In this document: positions 8,869 to 16,603 of the stretch, in pieces
How positions within the stretch are numbered: the first letter of the stretch is position 1
Layout: every line of letters begins with the position of its first letter
NCBI RefSeq assembly: GCF_002288005.1
Contig: NZ_CP016771.1
Location: forward strand, 992,001-1,056,000
Source of the DNA: Candidatus Nanopelagicus hibericus
GTDB taxonomy: Bacteria > Actinomycetota > Actinomycetes > Nanopelagicales > Nanopelagicaceae
DNA length: 64,000 nt
Direction of reading: 5' to 3'
Translations under genes and position numbers: made by a program
Notes under the pieces: generated by a model
The model's database searches: none
What the model was told of the DNA's origin: nothing
Seen by the model: the letters and a program-made list of their open reading frames with translations, nothing else

Positions 8869-9010
8869 AGGTGAGGCTTACTGCGTTAAGTGCAAAGAGA
8901 AGCGCTCCTTTGAAGGACATGTAAAGGTCTCTGATTCCGGTCGCCGTATGGCACAGGGAATCTGCCCAGTTTGTGGCACAAAGGTAAATCGTATTCTTGG
9001 TAAGGCTTAA
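8852..9010 (+). CDS. DUF5679 small zinc-ribbon protein
   Basis: This 52-residue protein matches the actinobacterial DUF5679 family. It has two CxxC pairs (C11-C14 in YCVKCKEKR and C38-C41 in ICPVCGTKVNR) that should bind one zinc, with the conserved GRRMAQG between them. Function is unknown; the fold suggests nucleic-acid or protein binding. A strong GGAGGA ribosome site sits 6 bases before the ATG. In M. tuberculosis a homologue lies in the same neighbourhood, between the zincin-2 protein and WhiB7. An intrinsic terminator follows directly. Confidence 0.9.
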   Translation: MAEEYKGEAYCVKCKEKRSFEGHVKVSDSGRRMAQGICPVCGTKVNRILGKA

Positions 9011-9033
9011 TAAATAAGCAGGTAACCAAATGT

Positions 9034-9070
9034 AAAAGCGGGGGTGGTTAGATACCATCCCCGCTTTTTT
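9034..9070 (+). terminator. intrinsic terminator after DUF5679
   Basis: A stem AAAGCGGGGxTGG pairs with CCATCCCCGCTTT around a short loop and is followed by a run of six T. It ends the short plus-strand unit and faces the WhiB7-like gene coming from the other side. Confidence 0.85.
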
Positions 9071-9111
9071 ATGTTAACCCTTTCTAGTTAACAGTTGTTA
9101 TTTGAAAAAAT

Positions 9112-9582
9112 TTAACTTGCCTGCGCCACCTTTGCTGGTCTGCCTGGTGTTCGCTTGCTTTGAATTATCTGACCTTCATCAAATAACTCACCTCCCCATA
9201 CGCCACATGGCTCAGCTCTTGAGATCGCCCCAGCTAAGCACTTAGCTTTAACGGGGCAACCTGCGCACAACACCTTTGCTTGGGCGATTACCGGCGCGCT
9301 ATCGCTGAAAAAGAGCTCTGGATCAGCGCCGTGGCAGGGAAGGGTAATCACCGCTACTTGCTGCTTGATCTCTGGGGCAAAAGGATTATCAGCGCGCTTA
9401 TATCCACCTGTCGCCGGCTTGTTCTTCTCTGCACTGTAATTGGTTGCAGAGTTTGTGGCGTAATCGGTATAGGAGATAACTGGGACATCCTCATAAGCCC
9501 AGGTGACATCACCTAATCCAATTTTGGCGGTCGGGCCTTGTGCCCAACCGGGGATAAGTAGTTCGCTGAAGAGAACGGTCAT
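9112..9582 (-). CDS. whiB7: WhiB7-like transcriptional regulator
   Basis: This WhiB-family iron-sulfur regulator has about 156 residues. Four cluster ligands are present: C83 in LPCHGADPELFF, then C106, C109 and C115 in CAGCPVKAKC. The turn GVWGGE (127-132) contacts the sigma factor in the family. The C-terminal TPGRPAK is a reduced version of the RGRPRK AT-hook that defines WhiB7, which drives resistance and stress genes. Its place beside uvrD2 and nudC agrees with WhiB7. Unusually, about 75 residues precede the first cysteine, far more than in typical WhiB7. The ATG at 9582 is chosen for its AAGGTGAG ribosome site; an ATG nine codons upstream is possible. Confidence 0.82.
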   Translation of the reverse strand: MTVLFSELLIPGWAQGPTAKIGLGDVTWAYEDVPVISYTDYATNSATNYSAEKNKPATGGYKRADNPFAPEIKQQVAVITLPCHGADPELFFSDSAPVIAQAKVLCAGCPVKAKCLAGAISRAEPCGVWGGELFDEGQIIQSKRTPGRPAKVAQAS

Positions 9583-9626
9583 CGTTCTCACCTTTCCTTT
9601 CGGTTGCATTGCGTTGGTTTACTGCT

Positions 9627-9640
9627 TTGCCATTTGGCAA
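9627..9640. repeat. inverted repeat TTGCCA-TT-TGGCAA upstream of whiB7
   Basis: A perfect 6-bp inverted repeat lies 45-58 bases upstream of the WhiB7-like start codon. It could be an operator or a weak hairpin. On the plus strand it is followed by TTTTTT, so it could also act as a minor terminator. Confidence 0.35.
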
Positions 9641-9651
9641 TTTTTTATTTG

Positions 9652-9697
9652 GAGAAAAGAAAAAGGGCCCCCGAATCATTAGATTCGCGGGCCCCTT
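9652..9697 (-). terminator. strong intrinsic terminator after the 59-aa gene
   Basis: On the minus strand AAGGGGCCCGCGAATC pairs with GATTCGGGGGCCCTT around a 4-base loop, and the 3' side continues as TTTTTCTTTTC. It separates the small gene from the WhiB7-like gene and is one of the strongest hairpins in the window. Confidence 0.88.
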
Positions 9698-9713
9698 GGC
9701 TCCTATCTCGACT

Positions 9714-9893
9714 TTAGCCGATATAGCTCCGAGGGGTGCGACCTAATGTGAAGGTATAAAAACCCTTATTAGAGCGCTTATTTGTCCAGTTTGAACGGTA
9801 TGAAGAGGCAGCCGTTACTGGATTAATGGCATACCAATTAGCAGCAACCGCTGAAATAGCAGCTGCTGCCTTAGAGATAAGTACTTTTGCCAT
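9714..9893 (-). CDS. small basic protein of unknown function
   Basis: This 59-residue protein has an Ala-rich N-terminal half (KVLISKAAAAISAVAANWYAI) and a basic, aromatic C-terminal half (SNWTNKRSNKGFYTFTLGR). A TACTCT box lies exactly 6 bases before the ATG at 9893, and a strong terminator follows 17 bases after the stop. It therefore appears to be an independent small transcription unit. It occupies the gap between uvrD2 and whiB7. I do not recognise a family; it is probably a real gene given its promoter and terminator. Confidence 0.6.
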   Translation of the reverse strand: MAKVLISKAAAAISAVAANWYAINPVTAASSYRSNWTNKRSNKGFYTFTLGRTPRSYIG

Positions 9894-9905
9894 TCCCGAA
9901 GAGTA
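9894..9905 (-). promoter_or_regulatory. leaderless promoter -10 for the 59-aa gene
   Basis: TACTCT on the minus strand (9900-9905) plus 6 bases precedes the ATG at 9893. Confidence 0.45.
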
Positions 9906-9930
9906 AAGCATTGGGGGTATGAGGTGCAAC

Positions 9931-11574
9931 TTAATTAAATTGCTCTAGAAATACGCTGGGTTTGCCAGCGTAGGTAATTTGAATCCGCTGCTTTGCCCGG
10001 GTAACCCCAACATAAAATAGCCTGCGCTCCTCATTTAAATCATTACCCATTGGTAGCACTCCATCTGAGACCCCAATTAAAAATAGCTGATTCCACTCCA
10101 AACCTTTTGCTGCATGCAAAGTGGCAAGTGTTACCCCAGGCAGGGTTGGTGGATTATTTTGTTCAGCCCGATCCTCAATCTCACGTAAGAAGGCGCGCAT
10201 GTTGCTACCGCCATTTTCTTGAATACTTTTAGCAAGTCGCAAAAAAGCGGTCACATAATCCGCATCACCAAATGGCCGAAGCACAGCAACTAGATCGGCG
10301 TACCAATCTCCATCCTCAGATGGAAGTACTGAAGCGCTCCTAATCAATCTCATCACATCTCTAACATCTACCCGATCAAAAAATCGCTCACCTGATCTGA
10401 TCTGGCTCAAAACCTGGGCATTATTCAGTGCTGATTTAACCTGATCAAGTTGGGCGTTAGTTCTAGCCAGTATCGCAATCTCAGATGAATCAGCTCCAGC
10501 TGCAATAACTTTTTTCACCTCAGCTACCACATATGCAATCTCATCTCCGCTGGAGTTAAAGCCATTTACTGCAGGCTTTTCACCATGTTCATTAGCAGAT
10601 TGCAACTCATCCCCATGATCACTTACTAAATTGCCTTGTCGTAAAATCTTATTTGCGGTATTTATTATCTCTGGGGTTGATCGATAGCCACGCGATAATC
10701 TAAAAACCTGGGCGTTCGGAAAGCGGTTTTTAAAGTTCAGCAAGAAGTTTGAAGTGGCGCCTGCAAATGAGTAAATAGTCTGGGCTGCATCCCCCACTAC
10801 GCACAGCTCCTGTCGATTCCCTAGCCACAGATTGAGCAATCTTTGTTGCAATGGTGAAACATCTTGGTACTCATCAACGGTGAAATAGCGATACTGATCG
10901 CGCACTCGCTCTCTTACCCCACGATCCTCCTCTAACATGCCCACACAAAGGAGTAGAACATCTTCAAAATCTAATCCCCGCTCCTGCTTTTTTAATGATT
11001 CATACGCTTCATAAACCTGCGCAACCATGGCTAAATTTTCATTTTCACCTTTGTTGTTTGGCAATTTAACTAAACGCTCATTAGCAACTGCCTGCTCGTG
11101 ATAATCCTGCGGTGAAATCTCCAGCACCTTTGCCCATTCAATCTCACCTGATATCTCCCGAAGTGCGTTGGCAGAGGCCGGGATTGCCACATCTGCTCTG
11201 CTGATTGCTTGGCTAATAAAGCCAGATTTTGAGGTGAGTAATGACGGAAATTGTCCGCCAAAGGCGTAGGGCCAAAAATATAAAAGTTGCTTAAGTGCTG
11301 CCGAGTGAAATGTTCTAGCAGTTGCATTTGCAATACCTAATCCGCGCAGCCGTGCACGCATCTCACCAGCAGCTTTGGCAGTAAAGGTAAGTGCCAAAAC
11401 TTTGGTGGGATCGGTGACACCGGAGTTAATTGCATATGCAATTCGGTGGGTGATAACTCTAGTTTTTCCCGTGCCTGCTCCAGCAATTACACAAATAGGG
11501 CCATTAATTGCAGTTACTACCGCTAATTGCTCGGGATCAAGATTAGCCAGGATTACTGAATTATCTACCGCCAT
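9931..11574 (-). CDS. uvrD2: UvrD/Rep-type superfamily 1 DNA helicase, UvrD2-like
   Basis: This 3'-5' DNA helicase/ATPase has 547 residues. Walker A is AGAGTGKT (31-38), motif Ia is ALTFTAKAAGEMRAR, Walker B is VDEYQD, the Q/R region is GDAAQTIYSF, motif V is TLHAAKGLEW and motif VI is YVGVTRAKQRI. It ends soon after motif VI. M. tuberculosis UvrD2 continues with an HRDC and a tetracysteine domain, which are absent here. Synteny (whiB7, uvrD2, nudC) supports the assignment. The start overlaps the nudC stop by 10 bases, so the two are co-transcribed. Expected role: DNA repair or replication-fork processing. Confidence 0.88.
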   Translation of the reverse strand: MAVDNSVILANLDPEQLAVVTAINGPICVIAGAGTGKTRVITHRIAYAINSGVTDPTKVLALTFTAKAAGEMRARLRGLGIANATARTFHSAALKQLLYFWPYAFGGQFPSLLTSKSGFISQAISRADVAIPASANALREISGEIEWAKVLEISPQDYHEQAVANERLVKLPNNKGENENLAMVAQVYEAYESLKKQERGLDFEDVLLLCVGMLEEDRGVRERVRDQYRYFTVDEYQDVSPLQQRLLNLWLGNRQELCVVGDAAQTIYSFAGATSNFLLNFKNRFPNAQVFRLSRGYRSTPEIINTANKILRQGNLVSDHGDELQSANEHGEKPAVNGFNSSGDEIAYVVAEVKKVIAAGADSSEIAILARTNAQLDQVKSALNNAQVLSQIRSGERFFDRVDVRDVMRLIRSASVLPSEDGDWYADLVAVLRPFGDADYVTAFLRLAKSIQENGGSNMRAFLREIEDRAEQNNPPTLPGVTLATLHAAKGLEWNQLFLIGVSDGVLPMGNDLNEERRLFYVGVTRAKQRIQITYAGKPSVFLEQFN

Positions 11575-12485
11575 GACTCTTCGCCAACCAAGTCAATATC
11601 AGCACCCGTCCCATACCAAGCCTTAATCATTTGCCGTGCAACACTAATTTCAAGTGGCAGGATTAAAGATTTATCAGCGATCGCAGCTTTCATATCAGCT
11701 CTGGTAAACCAGCGAATCTCCTCTATCTCATCCCCATCTGGTCTGGCCAATTGCGGAGTATTTGTAATCGCTTCAAAGGCGATCATCAATGATGCCGGAA
11801 ATGGCCATGGTTGTGAGCCTAAGTAATTAATTTCACTCACCTGCACTCCTGCCTCTTCACCAACCTCTCTAACTACACAATTTTCAAATGATTCACCAGG
11901 TTCAACAAACCCAGCAAATGTTGAAAAGCGGTGCTTAGGCCAAACCTTTTGTCGGCCAAGCAAAATGCGATCTTGAATATCTTTTACTAAGACAATAATT
12001 GCGCTATCAGTTCGAGGGTAATGCTCACTTTGATCATCAACGCACTTTCTTACCGCACCACCCAAAACCACATTGGTAGCCCCACCACAGATTGAACATC
12101 TTGGATGTTTCTGGTGCCAATTAGCCAGCCCTTGGGCGTGCACCGTAAGGCCAATATCTCGAGCAGATAAAAAAGCACCAATCTGCCGCAAAGTTTTATA
12201 CTCAAACTGATTATCAACTTCAGCAACTAGGTGGCGAATGAAAAATGCTGTTGAATCTTTAGTACCTAAAAAGTAATCGGTTTGGGATTGATAGGCACCC
12301 AAAGTTGAGCCTTTTAGGAAAAGTACCTGATCATTTATCACTGCAAATTTTTCCTCAAAAAATATCAAAACTTGACCATCGGAAAATGCGCTACTGAGAT
12401 ATTTCTCATCACTTCGCAAATGGGCAGCCCGATCAACTTCAGCTGCTGCTAGCGGGAGTTTTAGCGGTTTAATCGGTGCCATCAC
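11565..12485 (-). CDS. nudC: NAD(H) diphosphatase NudC, Nudix family
   Basis: This enzyme of 306 residues hydrolyses NAD(H) to NMN(H) and AMP and, in other bacteria, decaps NAD-RNA. A zinc-ribbon region has C130, C133 and C148 followed by EHYPRTD. The Nudix box is intact: GFVEPGESFENCVVREVGEEAGV (about 192-214), and the NADH-specific SQPWPFP motif (224-230) follows at the right distance. The GTG at 12485 is preceded by TAGGGT and 6 bases. The next codon is ATG, also possible. The promoter abuts that of the divergent phosphatase gene. Downstream uvrD2 overlaps it. Confidence 0.92.
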   Translation of the reverse strand: MMAPIKPLKLPLAAAEVDRAAHLRSDEKYLSSAFSDGQVLIFFEEKFAVINDQVLFLKGSTLGAYQSQTDYFLGTKDSTAFFIRHLVAEVDNQFEYKTLRQIGAFLSARDIGLTVHAQGLANWHQKHPRCSICGGATNVVLGGAVRKCVDDQSEHYPRTDSAIIVLVKDIQDRILLGRQKVWPKHRFSTFAGFVEPGESFENCVVREVGEEAGVQVSEINYLGSQPWPFPASLMIAFEAITNTPQLARPDGDEIEEIRWFTRADMKAAIADKSLILPLEISVARQMIKAWYGTGADIDLVGEESWR

Positions 12486-12504
12486 CGCCCGACCCTACTA
12501 GCCT
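12486..12504. promoter_or_regulatory. abutting divergent leaderless promoters (nudC and EEP gene)
   Basis: TAGGGT on the minus strand (12492-12497) stands 6 bases before the nudC GTG. TAGCCT on the plus strand (12499-12504) stands 6 bases before the ATG at 12511. The two -10 boxes are one base apart, so RNA polymerase could occupy only one at a time. Confidence 0.5.
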
Positions 12505-12510
12505 GTCGTC

Positions 12511-13356
12511 ATGGTTGTCGCCCCCGCTCAAAAAATGAGAGTGATCTCATGGAACCTGTTACATGGTGCGCAGATCCCACCTATTAAAAATCAAGAGTGG
12601 CAAAAAAGTTTGGAGAGTGCAGCTGCTGCGGTGGCCAAAAATTATCATCCAGATTTTATTGGCATCCAAGAGGTGGATTATCTGCAGCCAAGATCTGGTG
12701 GAGTTAATCAAACAAAACTTATTGCTGAGGAGTTAGGGCTTAAATACTGGGCCTACCTACCATCATTAATCGGCACACCTGGTGAGCGATGGCACAAGGT
12801 TAAAGATTTTGAAAAGGCGCTAATCACAAATAAATTCAAGCAAATAAGCAAAGAGAAGAGCTATGGAATTGGGATTGCCTCCAACGTAGCGATAAAAAAA
12901 CTGCACCTGAAATATCTTGGTCGATCTTTAGTGGGAATGCCGCTGTTGATCCCTAAAGAGGATGGGCGGGGTGCGAAATTTATTTATGTAAAGGATGAAC
13001 CAAGAATGGCGCTGATTGCCGAGCTTGAAAATGGTGTAACTATTGCTAATACGCATCTTTCATTTGTGCCGGGTGTAAATATTTTTCAACTAAACCGCTT
13101 AAGCTCCTTAATGAAGCACTTACCTGGAGATCAAATATTAATTGGAGATTTAAATCTGCCAGGTAATCTGCCTACCAAGGTGAGTGGATTTAAATCGTTA
13201 ATTGGCCACTCCACCTACCCAAGTTGGAAGCCATCCATCCAGTTTGATTACATTTTGGCTCGCAAATCAGCGCAGGTCACGGTGAAAGTACTACCAACCT
13301 TAAATACTTCAATCTCAGATCATGTTCCGATTGGGGTAAAACTTAAATTTCAATAG
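12511..13356 (+). CDS. endonuclease/exonuclease/phosphatase family protein
   Basis: This 281-residue protein has the EEP (Mg2+-dependent DNase I/synaptojanin-like) fold. Diagnostic pieces are ISWNLLHG at the N-terminus, the metal-binding IGIQEVD (about residue 51), the catalytic IGDLNLPG (about residue 210), FDYILA and the C-terminal ISDHVPI. There is no signal peptide, so it is probably cytoplasmic. Whether it cleaves phosphodiesters in nucleic acid or small-molecule phosphates cannot be told. It diverges from nudC, and its 3' end overlaps the end of the convergent adnB by 14 bases. Confidence 0.82.
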   Translation: MVVAPAQKMRVISWNLLHGAQIPPIKNQEWQKSLESAAAAVAKNYHPDFIGIQEVDYLQPRSGGVNQTKLIAEELGLKYWAYLPSLIGTPGERWHKVKDFEKALITNKFKQISKEKSYGIGIASNVAIKKLHLKYLGRSLVGMPLLIPKEDGRGAKFIYVKDEPRMALIAELENGVTIANTHLSFVPGVNIFQLNRLSSLMKHLPGDQILIGDLNLPGNLPTKVSGFKSLIGHSTYPSWKPSIQFDYILARKSAQVTVKVLPTLNTSISDHVPIGVKLKFQ

Positions 13357-16300
13357 GGATTTGACTAATTAAATCAACTAGCTCTTTCTCATTCAAAATG
13401 TCTGCCACTCTAACCGTCTCATTATCTGCTACATAATGAAAAGCTGCACTGACATTTTCGATAGGAATATTCTTTAGCTTGGCATAAGCCAGGCGATACA
13501 TAGCAAGCTGAATAGCTGCATTTGCCAAGTCATCACCTGATTTAACCTTGCCAGTCTTCCAATCTACAACCTCATAATGGTTGGAGCTTTTCTGATAAAC
13601 CGCATCAATCCTTCCTCTGATGAGGGTGCTTTCAATCATTGTCTCAAAGCCAACCTCCACATCAACTGGGCTTTGATTAGCCCAATCACTTGCTAGCCAT
13701 GCGGTTTGTAATTTCTCTAGTGGTTCATCCTGCGCTGCTGATTCTGCGCTACCAGAATTAAATAAATCATCCATTGATATTAAAGCTGGGTGTTTGAAGT
13801 AGTTTTCAAGCCAAAGGTGAAAATCAGTTCCGCGCCTGGCATATTTATCTATGTGATTTGGCATTGGCCGGCGTAGACGAAGTGCAAGTGATTGTGGGTC
13901 ATTTGCTAAATACAGCAAGGTGGAGACTGATAATCTGCTTGGTAGAGTTACTGACAGTTGTTCACTTTTATTTGCAATCTCGGTGATAATCCCTTGCATA
14001 TCTTGAATTAGATCTGCTGCTAAATTATCTTGCGATTTTGCTAGTAATTTCGCCATCTCATCTTTGGTAAAGGGTTTGGCTTGGTCAACTAAATCAGCAA
14101 TTTTTCGTAGCTTAATTACCTCACTTTTTTCCTCCGGCCAAACTCCGGTAGTTGGATTTTCTTTGATTGGATTTCCTCCCTCTGCAGGTGGGGTATCAGC
14201 CAGAACTACTCCACCTTTTATAGTTGTTAATGCACCTGCAAATAGAGTAAATAATTCACTTGGTGCAACAATATTGGCGCCACTTCTAAAGTGTGAGGTG
14301 GTGAGAATTAATCCTTGCTTTGCTCTAGTAATTGCCACATAGGCAAGGCGCATCTCCTCCATATTTTTGCGGTCATTCCATCGATCACCAAATATTTCGA
14401 TGCCAGTTTTTAACTCTTTGTTTGTGGAAAAGTTAGCAAAATTAATGGAGGGCAATTGCTGGTTGTCACCACGCATACTGACAGGGATGCTGCCAGCATT
14501 TCTTATCCAGTTATCAGATTTTTTTCCAGAGTTTGGGAAACTTTTTTCAGCCAAACCTGGGATCGCTACATAATCCCACTCTGCACCCTTTGCCGCATGA
14601 ACAGTCAATATCTGAACCGCATCACTTCTGACATCAACCTCAGCTGGCTTTAATCCACCCTCTGCTTCTTCAGCAATTTTTAGCCATTGCAGAAAGCCCA
14701 ACAAGGTGCCACCATTTTTTTCAAATCTAGCAGCCTCATCAAGAAAGCGATCAATGTTTTTTTGCCCTTGCTGCCAGCCATCTCTTACCAAAACTTCAGT
14801 ATCTAAGGATAAAAACTGCTCTATCTCCACAATAGCTTCGGTAATTGAACCATTCAATTTACGGCGCAGGGTACGAAGTGAGAGCGCAAATTTTCTAAGC
14901 CTTGCTAAACCCTCTTGCGTAAATTCTGGGGTTCGAAGATATTTCTTTAGCTCTGCGGGAGTCAAAATCAACAACTGCTCAAGTGATTCAATAATTGAGC
15001 CAGTTGCAAACTCATCTGCTGTAGCAGCCACCTCCTTGTTTTGCTCTAACGCCTGTTTTAATTGCTCACCCCGAGAGTAATCATTTGCCCGGGCAAATGA
15101 TTTAGTAAATCCACCAAGTGCCATTAAATCTCTGGCACCTAAATTTAAATAGGGACCAGTTAATAACCGCATTAAAGCGGTGCCCGAATCTGGCATGGTT
15201 AATGTCTTGAGTAAGGCAATAATGTCAGCCACCTCTGGAGTTTGAATTAAACCCCCGACGCCGACTACATCTGTGGGAATATTTAATTCTCGAAAAGCGG
15301 ATTGGATCGCATCTATTTGGGATCGATTTCGGACCAATACTGCAAAGGTTGATCTTTGATCAGCGGTGAGCTCTTCACGTTTTTTATCAAACCAGTACTT
15401 TGAAAAATAAGCAGCAATCGCTTCACCCTCTTGAATCTGGGTTTCAGATACTGCGCAGATAACCTCACCGATTTGAGCATTTGGTCGGGCTTTCAATTTT
15501 GCAATTTTACTCGTTAGGCAAATCTTATCAATTACCACATTTGCTAGATCCAAGATTGCGTGGTCATTTCGCCAAGTAGTAAGCAACTCATATCTCGTTG
15601 CTTTACTGTTGAATGATTGTGAAAAAGTATCTAAGGTTTCAGAGCTGGCACTGCGCCAACCATAGATAGCCTGATTTGGATCCCCAACTGCTGTGACTGG
15701 GTGGTTATCTCCAAATAAATTGGATAGAAATTGAATTTGATTAAAAGAAGTATCTTGGTACTCATCAAGAAGGACAACTTTATATTTCTCTCGTTCAATT
15801 CTGGCAATATCATCGCCATAATTAGATTTACTTTCTTTTACTAACCTTGCCGCAATAGACATGTGATCATTAAAGGTCAGTAAACCGTGCTCTTTTCGAC
15901 GTTGATCAAATGCTTCTACAATTGGCAAAATTGCCAGCCGTTGCATCAACTCCTCTTTGAACTCAATTATCGGATTAGTTTGTTTATCAGAAAATTGTGA
16001 AATATCCGCCAGTAGCCCTTCGGTATATTCAGTAATCTCTGCTGCGGTTTTGTCATTTTCTGCCAGCTGAGTAGATAAATCCATCACCTCTTTAATTACT
16101 GAATTTGGTGAGCCATTAATTGGCAGATCACTTCCGACAAATCTTGCTACCTCTTGTGATGCAAGTTGCCAAGCAGCTGCCTCACCAATTGGATCTACAT
16201 CAGCATCTATGCCAATTCGGATCGCGTGCTCGGCTAATACTCGACCAGCATAGGAGTGATAGGTGGAAACTGTTAAGCCAGATTCATCTAGATGATCTGG

Positions 16301-16603
16301 TAGTAATTTTGCACTTTTTAATTGGCGCAGGCGAGTTTTGATTCGTTTGGATAACTCACCGGCAGCTTTGCGGGTAAAGGTAAGGCCAAGTAATTGATCT
16401 GGGGTAATTATTGAGTTTGCGACAAGATATAAAACACGCTGGCTCATCGTCTCAGTTTTTCCAGAGCCAGCACCCGCAACTACAACTGCAGGGGCAAGTG
16501 GTGATTGAATTATTGGTATCTGCTCATCGGTTGGCATCTTAAATTGCGGATCAACTGATTGGATTTTCTTGGCAATATCAATTGCTGAGTATTTAATGCT
16601 CAT
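13343..16603 (-). CDS. adnB: AdnB-like helicase-nuclease subunit
   Basis: This is the motor subunit of the mycobacterial-type AdnAB double-strand-break resection complex, with about 1086 residues. Walker A is AGAGSGKT (43-50), Walker B LLDEYQD, motif IV GDPNQAIYGWRS, motif V TVHAAKGAEWD and motif VI VAITRAKQGL. A PD-(D/E)XK nuclease domain is at the C-terminus with VVDWKTGK near residue 1014 and a following QLAMYRLAYAK helix. The ATG at 16603 overlaps the TGA of adnA (ATGA), so the upstream extension of the open frame is ignored. AdnA and AdnB should work as a heterodimer that unwinds and degrades DNA ends for recombination. Confidence 0.88.
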   Translation of the reverse strand: MSIKYSAIDIAKKIQSVDPQFKMPTDEQIPIIQSPLAPAVVVAGAGSGKTETMSQRVLYLVANSIITPDQLLGLTFTRKAAGELSKRIKTRLRQLKSAKLLPDHLDESGLTVSTYHSYAGRVLAEHAIRIGIDADVDPIGEAAAWQLASQEVARFVGSDLPINGSPNSVIKEVMDLSTQLAENDKTAAEITEYTEGLLADISQFSDKQTNPIIEFKEELMQRLAILPIVEAFDQRRKEHGLLTFNDHMSIAARLVKESKSNYGDDIARIEREKYKVVLLDEYQDTSFNQIQFLSNLFGDNHPVTAVGDPNQAIYGWRSASSETLDTFSQSFNSKATRYELLTTWRNDHAILDLANVVIDKICLTSKIAKLKARPNAQIGEVICAVSETQIQEGEAIAAYFSKYWFDKKREELTADQRSTFAVLVRNRSQIDAIQSAFRELNIPTDVVGVGGLIQTPEVADIIALLKTLTMPDSGTALMRLLTGPYLNLGARDLMALGGFTKSFARANDYSRGEQLKQALEQNKEVAATADEFATGSIIESLEQLLILTPAELKKYLRTPEFTQEGLARLRKFALSLRTLRRKLNGSITEAIVEIEQFLSLDTEVLVRDGWQQGQKNIDRFLDEAARFEKNGGTLLGFLQWLKIAEEAEGGLKPAEVDVRSDAVQILTVHAAKGAEWDYVAIPGLAEKSFPNSGKKSDNWIRNAGSIPVSMRGDNQQLPSINFANFSTNKELKTGIEIFGDRWNDRKNMEEMRLAYVAITRAKQGLILTTSHFRSGANIVAPSELFTLFAGALTTIKGGVVLADTPPAEGGNPIKENPTTGVWPEEKSEVIKLRKIADLVDQAKPFTKDEMAKLLAKSQDNLAADLIQDMQGIITEIANKSEQLSVTLPSRLSVSTLLYLANDPQSLALRLRRPMPNHIDKYARRGTDFHLWLENYFKHPALISMDDLFNSGSAESAAQDEPLEKLQTAWLASDWANQSPVDVEVGFETMIESTLIRGRIDAVYQKSSNHYEVVDWKTGKVKSGDDLANAAIQLAMYRLAYAKLKNIPIENVSAAFHYVADNETVRVADILNEKELVDLISQIPIEI

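Noticed and set aside
8711-9058. 115-codon minus-strand frame
   Set aside because: It is antisense to the DUF5679 gene and its neighbour and shows no protein-like features.
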